64,000 nt of DNA from Allochromatium warmingii (GTDB lineage: Bacteria; Pseudomonadota; Gammaproteobacteria; Chromatiales; Chromatiaceae), in NCBI RefSeq assembly GCF_900107145.1, contig NZ_FNOW01000013.1, positions 1 to 64,000 on the forward strand. The letters run 5' to 3'. Both the position numbers and the translations under genes were made by a program. Positions 27,517 to 36,834 of the stretch are shown here, in pieces; within the stretch, counting starts at the first letter, position 1; the number at the start of each line of letters is the position of its first letter. The notes under the pieces were generated by a model. That model searched no databases. It saw nothing but the letters and a program-made list of their open reading frames with translations, and was not told the DNA's origin.

Positions 27517-29043
27517 ATGGCTTCATTATTGGCTTCGTTTGCTACAGTCGGCGGCGCAACGCTGCTGTCACGGGTGTTGGGTTTTATACGTGATCTGACG
27601 CTTGCGCGGGTGTTCGGTGCGGATGCTGCGACCGATGCGTTTTTTGTCGCATTCAAGATCCCGAACTTTGCGCGGCGACTCTTTGCCGAGGGCGCGTTCG
27701 CGTTGGCGCTGGTGCCAGTGCTCACGGACTATCGTGCGCGTCACGGTCTGCCCGCGCTTAAATCCTTTGTCGATGATCTGACAGGCACGCTCGCGGCGGC
27801 ACTACTGGTGCTAACCGGCGTTGGCGTACTGGCCGCGCCGCTGTTGATTCTCGCCTTTGCGCCGGGCTTTGCCGCTGATGCCGAGCAATGGGCATTGGCG
27901 ACGACGCTGCTACGACTCACGCTGCCATATCTGGTGTTCATCACCCTCACCGCGCTCGCCAGCGCGATTCTGAATACCTACGAACGCTTTGGTGTGCCGG
28001 CGCTCACGCCCGCGCTGCTCAATCTGGTACTCATCGGCTGTGCGCTGTGGTGGGCACCGTATCTGGAGACGCCGATTGTGGCGCTGGCTGGCGGCGTACT
28101 GATTGCCGGGGTGGTGCAACTGGCGTTTCAGTGGCCATTTTTACGGCGCTTGGGACTATGGCCACGCCCGCGTTTTCGTCCGCGTGATGCGGGCGTGCTT
28201 GCGGTCTTGAATCGACTTGGGCCAACCATTCTCGGCGGTGCGGTCGGGCAAATCAGTTTATTACTGGATACGCTGTTAGCGTCAATTTTAGCCGTCGGGA
28301 GTATTTCGTGGCTGTATTATTCAGATCGACTGATGGAATTACCGCTTGGATTACTCGGTGCAGCATTAGGAACAACGATTTTACCGCGTTTAGCCCAGTA
28401 TCAAACTCAGCACGATACAGCGCAATTTTCCGCTACCCTAGATTGGGCATTACGATGCGTAGTCTTGCTGGGATTTCCGGCAGCCGTCGGATTATTCATC
28501 TTAGCTGAACCCATTATCGCAACGCTATTTTTATCCGCAGCATTTAGCGCAGCAGATGTAATTCAGGCCGCGCAATCCTTGATGGCCTATGCCATAGGCA
28601 TTCCGGCATTTTTAGCAGTGAAGGTGTTAGTGCCGGGCTTTCAGGCGCGGCAAGATGTACGCACGCCGCTACGTATGGCGTTTATTGCATTAGGTGTTGG
28701 GGTGATTGTGCATCTCGTTTTAATGATGCCATTCGGTCATACTGGGCTGGCGCTGGGAACAACACTCACCATGATTATCAATGCTGGATTATTGTGGCGT
28801 GAATTGCGGATCATAGGTGTTTATCAGCCGCGTTCGGGTTGGCGAAGATTTTTAATCCGCACGCTATTAGCAAGTCTGATGATGGGATTGCTTCTATATT
28901 GGGGAATCAATCAAGATACCGCTTGGTTAGCTGCCGATACGCTAACGCAACTTGTCAAGTTGAGCGGTTGGATAATCATAGGCTGCGTTGTGTATGTGGC
29001 GATTATATGGGGGGCGGGAATGCGATGGGTGGATGTGCGGTGA
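27517..29043 (+). CDS. murJ: Lipid II flippase MurJ
   Basis: 508 residues from MASLLASFATVGGATLLSRVLGFIRD. MurJ is the MOP-superfamily inner-membrane flippase that moves lipid II to the periplasm. About fourteen hydrophobic segments are evident. Family signatures are LSRVLGFIRDLTLARVFGA, ATDAFFVAFKIPNFARRLFAEGAFA with the essential arginines, and the Arg-rich loop after LLDTLLASILAVGSISWLYYSDRLMELPLGL. The frame is open to 27397 but conserved sequence begins at 27517. The codons in the second half are more AT-rich than in the first half, a trend that continues into the next island. Confidence 0.96.
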   Translation: MASLLASFATVGGATLLSRVLGFIRDLTLARVFGADAATDAFFVAFKIPNFARRLFAEGAFALALVPVLTDYRARHGLPALKSFVDDLTGTLAAALLVLTGVGVLAAPLLILAFAPGFAADAEQWALATTLLRLTLPYLVFITLTALASAILNTYERFGVPALTPALLNLVLIGCALWWAPYLETPIVALAGGVLIAGVVQLAFQWPFLRRLGLWPRPRFRPRDAGVLAVLNRLGPTILGGAVGQISLLLDTLLASILAVGSISWLYYSDRLMELPLGLLGAALGTTILPRLAQYQTQHDTAQFSATLDWALRCVVLLGFPAAVGLFILAEPIIATLFLSAAFSAADVIQAAQSLMAYAIGIPAFLAVKVLVPGFQARQDVRTPLRMAFIALGVGVIVHLVLMMPFGHTGLALGTTLTMIINAGLLWRELRIIGVYQPRSGWRRFLIRTLLASLMMGLLLYWGINQDTAWLAADTLTQLVKLSGWIIIGCVVYVAIIWGAGMRWVDVR

Positions 29044-29073
29044 AGCGCACTAGCCATAGAGTACGTACTACTG

Positions 29074-29088
29074 CGCTAAAATTTAGCG
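29074..29088. promoter_or_regulatory. Small palindrome upstream of the PLD-helicase gene
   Basis: CGCTAAA and TTTAGCG (29074-29080, 29082-29088) are perfect arms around one base, 33 bases before the ATG. An 8-mer containing the same GCGCTAA core recurs as an inverted pair before the downstream methylase gene (32532-32539 and 32589-32596). It could be an operator for the island; there is no regulator gene nearby to support this. Confidence 0.35.
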
Positions 29089-29121
29089 TAGCGTTTAACT
29101 TAACTGAAATTGAGTTCTCTC

Positions 29122-32100
29122 ATGCCAAGAATTTTTGACAATATTAACCAACCGTTATTATCCGCGCTGCAAGAAACACTCAAGTTTTCTGAACGAGCGG
29201 ATTTTTGCGTTGGTTATTTTAATCTGCGCGGGTGGCGTCATATATCTGAGTCAATCAATCATTGGCCAGGTGGTGAAGGGCACTGTTGCCGCTTATTAGT
29301 TGGGATGCATGTTTCGCCAACTGATACGCTCCGCAAATTGCTCAGTTTGCGTGGTGATATGAACGATGATCTTGATAATCAAACGGCATTCCGCGAAAAG
29401 CGCCGCATTGCCGAAGAATTTCGCCAGCAACTAACCATTGGCGCACCAACCAATGATGATGAAACGAGTTTACGGCTATTATCTGCACAGATTCGCACCG
29501 CTAAACTGGTCGTTAAAGTGTATCTTCGGCATCCGTTGCACGCAAAGCTATATTTACTCTATCGTCAAGATATAAATAATCCAGTAACCGGATTTTTAGG
29601 TAGCTCGAATTTAACATTTGCTGGTCTTGTGAAACAAGGCGAATTGAATGTCGATGTGTTAGAGCATGATGCCTGTAATAAGCTAGTGTCTTGGTTTGAG
29701 GATCGTTGGCATGATCGTCTGTGTTTAGATATTTCTCAAGAATTAGCTGAGATTATTGATACAAGCTGGGCGGGTGAGCGATTGATTCCGCCCTATCATG
29801 TCTATCTTAAAATGGCTTATCATCTTGCGCAGGATGCGCGTACCGGATTATCTGAATTTCGGATTCCGGCTATTTTTGGGGAAATGCTGTTTGATTTTCA
29901 AATTGCGGCAGTTAAGATCGCAGCACATCATCTTCATAAACGCCGAGGCGTACTGCTGGGTGATGTGGTCGGTTTGGGTAAGTCAATCATTGCGACAGCC
30001 TTAGCAAAGGTGTTTGAAGATGATTATTACACCGAGACGCTGATTATTTGTCCGAAAAATTTAGTGTCGATGTGGGAAGATTATGTGCATCGTTATCGAC
30101 TTCATGCCAAAGTATTATCACTCTCAAAAGTATTAAGTGAACTGCCGGAAAAAACGCGGCGGTATCGTTTGGTTTTAATTGATGAATCGCATAATTTACG
30201 CAATAAAGCGGGTAAGCGATGGAAAGTAATTCATGATTATATTGAGCGGAATGACAGTTTAACGGTATTGCTGTCAGCGACGCCCTATAATAAAAGCTAT
30301 CGTGATTTAGCAGCACAACTTGCGCTGTTTTTGAAAGAAGACACACATTTAGGTATTCGCCCAGAGAAGCTATTAAGCAGTCTTGGGGGTGAATCGCAAT
30401 TCTCAGCCCAGCATCAATGTGCTATTCACTCATTGGCGGCTTTTGAAAAAAGTGAGTTTGCCGATGACTGGCGTGATTTGATGCGGCTCTATATGGTGCG
30501 GCGCACCCGCAGTTTTATTTTGCAGCATTATGCGCATGAGGATGAACGTGGGCGCTATTTGCTGTTTCCTGATGGTCGTCGCTCTTATTTTCCGCAGCGC
30601 GTTCCGAAAAATTTGACATTTCAGATTGATGATAATGATCCAAATGATCCCTATGCACGGTTTTACAGTGATACGGTTGTGAATACAATCAACGCACTAC
30701 GCTTACCGCGTTATGGATTAGCTAATTATCTCTTAGAGAAACAAAAAAAATCATTGCCGCAACAGCACGCTCATATTATTAAAGATTTATCACGAGCTGG
30801 AACGCGCTTGATGGGATTTTGTCGCGTGAATCTATTTAAGCGGTTGGAAAGTGCTGGCCCAGCATTTTTGCTATCCATTGAGCGCCATATTTTACGCAAT
30901 TTTATTGTGTTATATGCCATTGAAGAGGGGCTAGAGATTCCGCTTGGTGCGCAGGGCGCGGAATTACTGGATTCTTTATATACTGATGAAGACGCTGAAG
31001 CGATTGTAAGAGATAAAAACGATGATGCAGATGATGCAATTGTTGATGATCTCGCAACGCTGAACGCTTTAAGTGCTGAAGCTGATTATCGAGCGCGAGC
31101 CGCTAAAGCTTATGCGCTCTATAGCGGTAGCTTAAAAAAGCGGTTTAAATGGTTGCCGAGTTCATTGTTTGAAAAAAAATTAGCTAAACATTTGCTGAAC
31201 GATGCGAGAGCGTTATTAGCGGTATTGCATCATTGTGGTGTTTGGCAGCCTGAAAACGATACTAAATTAAATGCGCTGGTTGAGTTAGTCACACAACATC
31301 ACCCGCATGATAAAGTATTGATTTTCACGCAGTTTGCAGATACAGCACGCTATTTGAAAACGCAGTTAATAGCGCGTGGTATTGAGCAGGTCGCGGAAGC
31401 GACTGGGCAAAGTATTGATCCAACCGCGTTAGCGTGGCGTTTTGCGCCGGTAGCGAATGCCAAGCAGCAAACAGTGACGGCGGCAGATGAATTGCGGGTG
31501 TTAATTGCGACTGATGTATTATCTGAAGGGCAGAATTTGCAAGATGCGCATATTGTGGTGAATTATGATTTGCCCTGGGCGATTATTCGTTTGATTCAGC
31601 GGGCGGGGCGTGTAGATCGTATTGGTCAGCAGTCGGATACGATTAGCTGTTATTCATTTATGCCAGCAGATGGCGTCGAGCGATTGATTCAATTACGGGC
31701 GCGGGTGCAACAGCGATTGACTGAAAATTCTGAGGTTGTGGGATCGGATGAGCGTTTTTTTGATGATGAGCAAGACAGTGCGCGGATGCGTGATTTATAT
31801 ACAGAGAAAAATGGCATTCTTGATGATGAAGAAGATATGGAAGTTGATTTATCGTCGTATGCGTATCAGATTTGGAAGAATGCCACAGATGCTGATCCGA
31901 GTTTGACAGCGCGAATTGAGGCAATGCCGAATGTTGTTTATGCAACGAAAGCGCATGAACAAACGCCGCTTGCGCCAAGTGGAGTGTTGGTGTATATGCG
32001 CACGACGCAAGATAATGATACGTTAGCGTGGATTGATGAAAAGGGTCAGTCGGTGACGCAATCGCAGTTGACAATTTTGAAAGCAGCCGCTTGCACAGCA

Positions 32101-32526
32101 GATACGCCGCCTGTGCCGCGCATTGAATTGCATCATCAATTAACGCAAGATGGGTTAAAGCATATTGTCAAGGAAGAGCGGATTTCAAATGGTCAATTAG
32201 GTCGGCCTTCGGGGGTGCGATTTAAATTGTATGAGCGGTTGAAGCGTTTAAGATTGGCATTTGGTGAAAAACGGGATTTATTGATGACTGATGACTATAT
32301 GCGTCGTTTCGACCGAACGCTAGAAGAGATTTATAATCATCCATTGCATGTGTCGGCGCGTGAAACTGTGGGGCGACAGCTTAAATTAGGTATCGACGAT
32401 CATCAGTTGCTTGATTTAGCATTTGCGTTGCGTGAAGATGGGCGCTTATGTGTGATTGAGGAGCACGATCAAGAACGCGAAGTGCAGTTGATTTGTTCGC
32501 TTGGGCTTGCTAAAAGCACAAGCTAA
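29122..32526 (+). CDS. PLD-type nuclease fused to SNF2-family helicase (putative restriction subunit)
   Basis: 1134 residues from the ATG at 29122; a TTG at 29110 is in frame but less likely. The N terminus (about 1-200) is a phospholipase-D-like nuclease module with a single HxK motif (H140-A-K142) followed by GSSNLT (160-165), as in NgoFVII- and BfiI-type enzymes, which act as dimers. A superfamily 2 SNF2-type motor follows. Its Walker A is GDVVGLGKS (280-288), Walker B is DESH (354-357), motif III is SAT (385-387), motif V is ATDVLSEGQNLQ and motif VI is QRAGRVDRIGQ (826-836). The last 250 residues were not recognised. Codon use is AT-richer than in neighbouring housekeeping genes. With the next gene it looks like a restriction system in which this protein translocates and cuts. 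Confidence 0.85.
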   Translation: MPRIFDNINQPLLSALQETLKFSERADFCVGYFNLRGWRHISESINHWPGGEGHCCRLLVGMHVSPTDTLRKLLSLRGDMNDDLDNQTAFREKRRIAEEFRQQLTIGAPTNDDETSLRLLSAQIRTAKLVVKVYLRHPLHAKLYLLYRQDINNPVTGFLGSSNLTFAGLVKQGELNVDVLEHDACNKLVSWFEDRWHDRLCLDISQELAEIIDTSWAGERLIPPYHVYLKMAYHLAQDARTGLSEFRIPAIFGEMLFDFQIAAVKIAAHHLHKRRGVLLGDVVGLGKSIIATALAKVFEDDYYTETLIICPKNLVSMWEDYVHRYRLHAKVLSLSKVLSELPEKTRRYRLVLIDESHNLRNKAGKRWKVIHDYIERNDSLTVLLSATPYNKSYRDLAAQLALFLKEDTHLGIRPEKLLSSLGGESQFSAQHQCAIHSLAAFEKSEFADDWRDLMRLYMVRRTRSFILQHYAHEDERGRYLLFPDGRRSYFPQRVPKNLTFQIDDNDPNDPYARFYSDTVVNTINALRLPRYGLANYLLEKQKKSLPQQHAHIIKDLSRAGTRLMGFCRVNLFKRLESAGPAFLLSIERHILRNFIVLYAIEEGLEIPLGAQGAELLDSLYTDEDAEAIVRDKNDDADDAIVDDLATLNALSAEADYRARAAKAYALYSGSLKKRFKWLPSSLFEKKLAKHLLNDARALLAVLHHCGVWQPENDTKLNALVELVTQHHPHDKVLIFTQFADTARYLKTQLIARGIEQVAEATGQSIDPTALAWRFAPVANAKQQTVTAADELRVLIATDVLSEGQNLQDAHIVVNYDLPWAIIRLIQRAGRVDRIGQQSDTISCYSFMPADGVERLIQLRARVQQRLTENSEVVGSDERFFDDEQDSARMRDLYTEKNGILDDEEDMEVDLSSYAYQIWKNATDADPSLTARIEAMPNVVYATKAHEQTPLAPSGVLVYMRTTQDNDTLAWIDEKGQSVTQSQLTILKAAACTADTPPVPRIELHHQLTQDGLKHIVKEERISNGQLGRPSGVRFKLYERLKRLRLAFGEKRDLLMTDDYMRRFDRTLEEIYNHPLHVSARETVGRQLKLGIDDHQLLDLAFALREDGRLCVIEEHDQEREVQLICSLGLAKSTS

Positions 32527-32531
32527 TTCAT

Positions 32532-32596
32532 ATTAGCGCGTGAAATAGCAAACAAACCGATCAAGCCGGTTATGATTCCGCGCTGATGGCGCTAAT
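32532..32596. repeat. Inverted ATTAGCGC repeats in front of the methylase gene
   Basis: ATTAGCGC (32532-32539) and GCGCTAAT (32589-32596) are perfect inverted copies separated by 49 bases, within the 87-base gap between the helicase and methylase genes. The same GCGCTAA core is in the palindrome before the helicase gene. They may be operator half-sites or chance. Confidence 0.4.
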
Positions 32597-32613
32597 TGTT
32601 GATGGAGTGTTAA

Positions 32614-35600
32614 ATGATGGCTACATTGAAAACTGAGAATTTGCGCAATCATATTCAAAACTTTGATTTCAAGTCATTGTTTATTGAAGAACTCGGTTGG
32701 TCGCGGGTGTCGGGTGAGTCATCGCTGACGATTACAGCGCATCAGACAGAGTGGGTTATTACGTGCATTGCTGAATTGTCGGGAGTGGTGGTGTTTTTGG
32801 TGGATGGGTTGCCGGATCGTGATGGGCGTTTAGCGATTTATAAAGAATTGTCTAACATTGCGCATGAGAATTTAGTGATTTTTGTCGATCAGGTGACTGC
32901 GCCAACGCAAAGTTTGTGGTTATGGGTGAAGCGGGAGGGGAAAAAAGTATTTCCGCGTGAGCATTTATATGTTCAGGGTCAGCCGGGCGATTTATTTATG
33001 TCTAAGATTTCTGCGATTATCGTAGACATCAATGAATTTGATGAATCGGGGCAATTTCCGTTGGCGCAGCTTGTGGAGCGGATGCAGGCGGCATTAGATG
33101 TTGAGCGGGTGACGAAAAAGTTTTTTAAGGATTATGATGCGCAGCGATTGGATTTTATTGAATTGATTGATGGCATTCTCGATGTAGCGGATCGGCGTTG
33201 GTATGCGTCGGTGTTGATGAATCGGTTGATGTTTATATGGTTTTTGCAGCGTAAGCACTTTTTAGGGCATGGGGATCGTGATTATTTAGTGACTAAATTA
33301 GCTGAAAGTCAGCAGCGCGGTAAAGATCGCTTTTATGCTGAGTTTTTGCAGGCGTTGTTTTTTGAGGGATTTGCTAAAACGCCGGATCAGCGTAGCGCGG
33401 CGGCTCAGGCGTTGATTGGTGAGATTCGGTTTTTGAATGGCGGTTTATTTTTGCCGCATCGGTTAGAGGAGCAGTATCAACATGCTATTTTTATTCCAGA
33501 TGTCGCATTTGAAAATTTGTTTCAGTTGTTTGCGCGGTATTCGTGGAATCTGAATGATACGGTGGGCGCACAGGATGATGAAATCAATCCTGATGTGTTG
33601 GGATATATTTTTGAGAAGTATATCAATCAAAAAACTTTTGGTGCGTATTATACGCGACCTGAAATTACCGAGTATTTGTGCGAGCAGACGATTCATCGGT
33701 TGATTGTGGCGCGTATCAATACCATCAATGCCGATTATTTGCCACACTTGCCGGGCCGCGTGTTTAGTCGTTATACGGATATTTTGATGAAGCTGGATGC
33801 CAATTTGTGTGATCAATTATTAAATAAGGTTTTGCCAAATTTGAAGTTGCTTGATCCGGCGTGTGGGTCAGGGGCATTTTTGGTGGCGGCATTGAAAACG
33901 CTCATCAATATTTATTCTGCGGTGATTGGGCGCATTCCGTTTCTCAAAAATAAGCAGTTGAGTGCGCAAGTTGCAGAATGGGAGCGTCAACATAAAAGTA
34001 TCATGTATTTTATTAAGCGGCGGATTATTACGGATAATTTGTTTGGTGTGGATATTATGGCGGAGGCAACGGAGATTGCGAAGTTGCGGTTGTTTTTGGC
34101 GTTGGTAGCGTCGGCGAATACAGTCGATGAATTGGAGCCATTGCCGAATATTGATTTTAACATTTTAGCGGGTAATTCGTTGATTGGATTACTGCGGGTT
34201 GATGCTGAACAATTTGATGCAAATCAGAAAGAGGGTGAGCAATTTGAGTTGTTCCGCAAAAAAACTTATGCGGAGGTGGTAAACGAGAAGAATCGACTGG
34301 TTGATACGTATCGGCATACGAGTAGTTATATTGGTGATTTTGATTTATCTGATTTAAAGCAGGCGATTGAAAAACAGAAAAAAGAAGCGCAAACAACGCT
34401 AAATGAATTGCTGTTGGCGGATTGGTCGAAAGCGGGGATTAAGTTTGAGGAGGCGCTTTCAGAGAAGGCGACGAAAAAAAAGCCTTCAGAGAAGGGGGCG
34501 AAAAAAGATAAGAAATCTGCAAATTCAAAAAAACGGATCTTGCAACTGGCGGATATTGAGGCGTTGCAGCCGTTTCATTGGGGATTTGAGTTTGATGATG
34601 TTTTGAATCAGCGCGGCGGGTTTGATGCGATTATTACGAATCCACCCTGGGAGATTTTTAAGCCGAATGCAAAGGAGTTTTTTTTAGAGCATTCGGATGC
34701 GGTCAGTAAAAATAAGATGACGATTAAGGAATTTGAAAAGGAGCAAGCGCAGTTATTAAAAGATGCGTCGTTGCGGTCGGCGTGGTTGGCGTATTTGAGC
34801 GGTTTTGCGCATGTGTCGAGTTGGTTTCGGGTTGCGCCACAGTTTAAGCATCAGTCGGCGATAGTGAATGGGAAGAAAACCGGCAGCGATGTGAATTTAT
34901 ATAAGCTGTTTGTTGAACAATGTGTCAATTTACTGCGTGAGGGCGGGGAGTGCGGGATTGTGATTCCGTCGGGTATTTATACGGATTTGGGCGCAAAGGG
35001 ATTGCGGGATTTGTTGTTTAATGAAAATACCGTTACTGGGTTATTTTGTTTTGAGAATCGTAATGAAATTTTTGAGGGTGTTCATCGGAGCTTTAAGTTT
35101 GTCGTGTTGACTTTTGCTAAAGGTGGATCAACGGAAAAGTTTCCAGCGGCGTTTATGCGCCATGATGTTGCCGATTTGAGAGGGTTTCCGAGTGAAATCG
35201 GCTTACCGCTGTCGGTGGATTTGATCCGCCGACTTTCTCCAGATTCGCATTCGGTGATGGAGTTCAAAACCGCTTTAGATATTCAAATTGCTGAAAAGCT
35301 GCTGAAGTTTCCGCTGTTAGGTGAGAGTATTGAAGGAACATGGAATTTGCGTTTAACAAATGAATTTCACATGACAAATGACAGTTATTTATTCCAAACT
35401 AAACCGGGGCGGGGGCGGTTGCCGTTGTATGAGGGGAAGATGATTTGGCAGTTTCAAGCTGATTATTGTGAGCCGCGTTATTGGGTTGATGAAAAAAGCG
35501 GTCGCGACGCTATATTAGGTCGTCAGGAAGATTATGGACAAATAATGGATTATCAAAATTATCGTTTAGGATTTCGAGCTGTTGCATCTAATACAAATGA

Positions 35601-36096
35601 ACGTTCTTTAATTGTTTCTTTGTTGCCAAGTAAAGTTTTTTCTGGAAACTCAATTATTACTTCTGTTGAAGAAAATAACTTGAGCGTCTTAATTTTTCTT
35701 GCTGGAGCCATGAATAGCTTTGTTATTGATAACGCTATTCGGCAAAAAGTTTCGCAAAATTTGAATATGTTTTTTATCTATCAGATTCCAATTCCACGCT
35801 TAACAGATAAAGATGCCGGATTTAATCCGATTGTCAGCCGCGCTGCGCGTTTAATCTGCACCACACCCGAATTTGATGATTTAGCGCAAGCCGTCGGCTT
35901 AACCCAGCATGGCGTTCTGGAAGCCGAGGAACGCGCTACACTCCGTGCGGAATTAGATGGATTGATTGCCCATTTATATGGACTGACTGAAAATGAATTT
36001 GCGCATGTGCTGACGACATTTCCGCTCGTCGATGCGTCGATTAAAGACGCTGCACTCCAAGCGTGGCGCGATGTTGAACAAGGATTGATTGTGTAG
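32614..36096 (+). CDS. Class I N6-adenine DNA methyltransferase with putative specificity domain (Eco57I-like)
   Basis: 1160 residues. The methylase core has FGAYYTRPEI (342-351), the SAM-binding motif I LLDPACGSGAF (412-422), NLFGVDI (475-481) and the catalytic NPPW at 676-679, typical of N6-adenine methylases of the Eco57I/Type I HsdM group. About 340 residues precede the core; I could not assign a nuclease motif there. A Lys-rich stretch (about 618-641) interrupts the core before NPPW. The C-terminal 350 residues resemble a TaqI-type target-recognition domain (LPLYEGKMIWQFQADY, then QNLNMFFIYQIPIPRL, where such domains contact DNA). GGAG precedes the ATG pair. It is transcribed with the PLD-helicase gene and would provide both self-protection and specificity. 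Confidence 0.85.
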   Translation: MMATLKTENLRNHIQNFDFKSLFIEELGWSRVSGESSLTITAHQTEWVITCIAELSGVVVFLVDGLPDRDGRLAIYKELSNIAHENLVIFVDQVTAPTQSLWLWVKREGKKVFPREHLYVQGQPGDLFMSKISAIIVDINEFDESGQFPLAQLVERMQAALDVERVTKKFFKDYDAQRLDFIELIDGILDVADRRWYASVLMNRLMFIWFLQRKHFLGHGDRDYLVTKLAESQQRGKDRFYAEFLQALFFEGFAKTPDQRSAAAQALIGEIRFLNGGLFLPHRLEEQYQHAIFIPDVAFENLFQLFARYSWNLNDTVGAQDDEINPDVLGYIFEKYINQKTFGAYYTRPEITEYLCEQTIHRLIVARINTINADYLPHLPGRVFSRYTDILMKLDANLCDQLLNKVLPNLKLLDPACGSGAFLVAALKTLINIYSAVIGRIPFLKNKQLSAQVAEWERQHKSIMYFIKRRIITDNLFGVDIMAEATEIAKLRLFLALVASANTVDELEPLPNIDFNILAGNSLIGLLRVDAEQFDANQKEGEQFELFRKKTYAEVVNEKNRLVDTYRHTSSYIGDFDLSDLKQAIEKQKKEAQTTLNELLLADWSKAGIKFEEALSEKATKKKPSEKGAKKDKKSANSKKRILQLADIEALQPFHWGFEFDDVLNQRGGFDAIITNPPWEIFKPNAKEFFLEHSDAVSKNKMTIKEFEKEQAQLLKDASLRSAWLAYLSGFAHVSSWFRVAPQFKHQSAIVNGKKTGSDVNLYKLFVEQCVNLLREGGECGIVIPSGIYTDLGAKGLRDLLFNENTVTGLFCFENRNEIFEGVHRSFKFVVLTFAKGGSTEKFPAAFMRHDVADLRGFPSEIGLPLSVDLIRRLSPDSHSVMEFKTALDIQIAEKLLKFPLLGESIEGTWNLRLTNEFHMTNDSYLFQTKPGRGRLPLYEGKMIWQFQADYCEPRYWVDEKSGRDAILGRQEDYGQIMDYQNYRLGFRAVASNTNERSLIVSLLPSKVFSGNSIITSVEENNLSVLIFLAGAMNSFVIDNAIRQKVSQNLNMFFIYQIPIPRLTDKDAGFNPIVSRAARLICTTPEFDDLAQAVGLTQHGVLEAEERATLRAELDGLIAHLYGLTENEFAHVLTTFPLVDASIKDAALQAWRDVEQGLIV

Positions 36097-36099
36097 CAA

Positions 36100-36130
36100 A
36101 GCAAAGTAAGGTACGCAGTGCGTACCCTAC
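36100..36130 (+). repeat. 31-bp direct repeat, left copy (flanks the Uma2 gene)
   Basis: Begins AGCAAAGTAAGGTACGCAG and ends TGCGTACCCTAC. It contains the palindrome GGTACGCA-G-TGCGTACC. A second copy in the same orientation is at 36753-36783, with two mismatches. Confidence 0.85.
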
Positions 36131-36186
36131 AAATCTATAAAGCTACATATCTGCAAATCTAACAGTGTATTCGAGGTCAAACTCCC

Positions 36187-36750
36187 ATGTCACAAGCCGC
36201 ACTCAAATTTGCTACGTATGATGATTTGCTTGATTTACCCAATGATTTAATTGGCGAAATCATCAATGGCACGTTGTATACCCAACCACGTCCGGCTGCG
36301 AAACACACACGCGCTTATTCCGTCTTGGGTTATTTAATTGGCGGCCCATTTGATGGGGGATTATCCGGCCCCGGCGGTTGGTGGATTCTTGATGAACCGG
36401 AATTGCATCTTGGCGCACAGATTTTAGTGCCTGATTTAGCCGGATGGCGACGTGAGCGTCTGCCCGCAATCCCAGATACTGCGTGGTTTGAATTGGTGCC
36501 TGATTGGGTGTGTGAGATTTTATCCCCTTCGACGACGGCGAAAGATCGCGCAATTAAAATGCCGATTTATGCGCGTGAAGGGGTTGAATATGTATGGTTA
36601 GTTGATCCGCAGGTGCGAACATTAGAAGTGTATCAGTTGCAGAATGATGGCCATTGGTTGTTATTAGCGACGCTTCAGGATGATGCGCCTGTCAGTCAAC
36701 CGCCATTTGATGCGATCACTTTTCCACTGAATGCCTTGTGGACGGATTAA
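36187..36750 (+). CDS. Uma2-family (DUF820) putative endonuclease
   Basis: 187 residues, PD-(D/E)XK nuclease superfamily, Uma2 type. The family pattern is clear: a Tyr-Asp-Asp-Leu opening (ATYDDLLDLPNDLIGEIINGTLY), an Asp in ILVPDLAGWRRERLP, then WVCEILSPSTTAKDRAIKMPIYAREGVEYVWLVDP. The E-x-L-S-P-S and K of the catalytic region are present. Uma2 proteins are frequent in cyanobacteria and sulfur bacteria; their biological role is not established. A near-perfect 31-bp direct repeat sits on each side, which suggests insertion as a unit. GAGG precedes the start. Confidence 0.85.
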   Translation: MSQAALKFATYDDLLDLPNDLIGEIINGTLYTQPRPAAKHTRAYSVLGYLIGGPFDGGLSGPGGWWILDEPELHLGAQILVPDLAGWRRERLPAIPDTAWFELVPDWVCEILSPSTTAKDRAIKMPIYAREGVEYVWLVDPQVRTLEVYQLQNDGHWLLLATLQDDAPVSQPPFDAITFPLNALWTD

Positions 36751-36752
36751 GC

Positions 36753-36783
36753 AGCAAAGTAAGGTAAGCAATGCGTACCCTAC
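36753..36783 (+). repeat. 31-bp direct repeat, right copy
   Basis: Same length and orientation as 36100-36130, with two substitutions (one in each palindrome arm or centre). The two copies are 653 bases apart and enclose only the Uma2 gene. Confidence 0.85.
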
Positions 36784-36834
36784 GCGCATATCCTGTATGC
36801 AAATTCCACCGCCCCATTGAGACCCAATTTGACC

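Noticed and set aside
29122-36750. Complete DISARM, BREX or Type I system
   Set aside because: No drmA, drmB, pglZ, brxC, hsdS or separate hsdR was seen. Only the PLD-SNF2 gene, the methylase and uma2 are present, so only a two-gene restriction-like system is claimed.
36100-36783. Uma2 gene as a third subunit of the restriction system
   Set aside because: It is separated by its own flanking direct repeats and has its own Shine-Dalgarno. Uma2 genes occur in many unrelated contexts, so linkage may be accidental.
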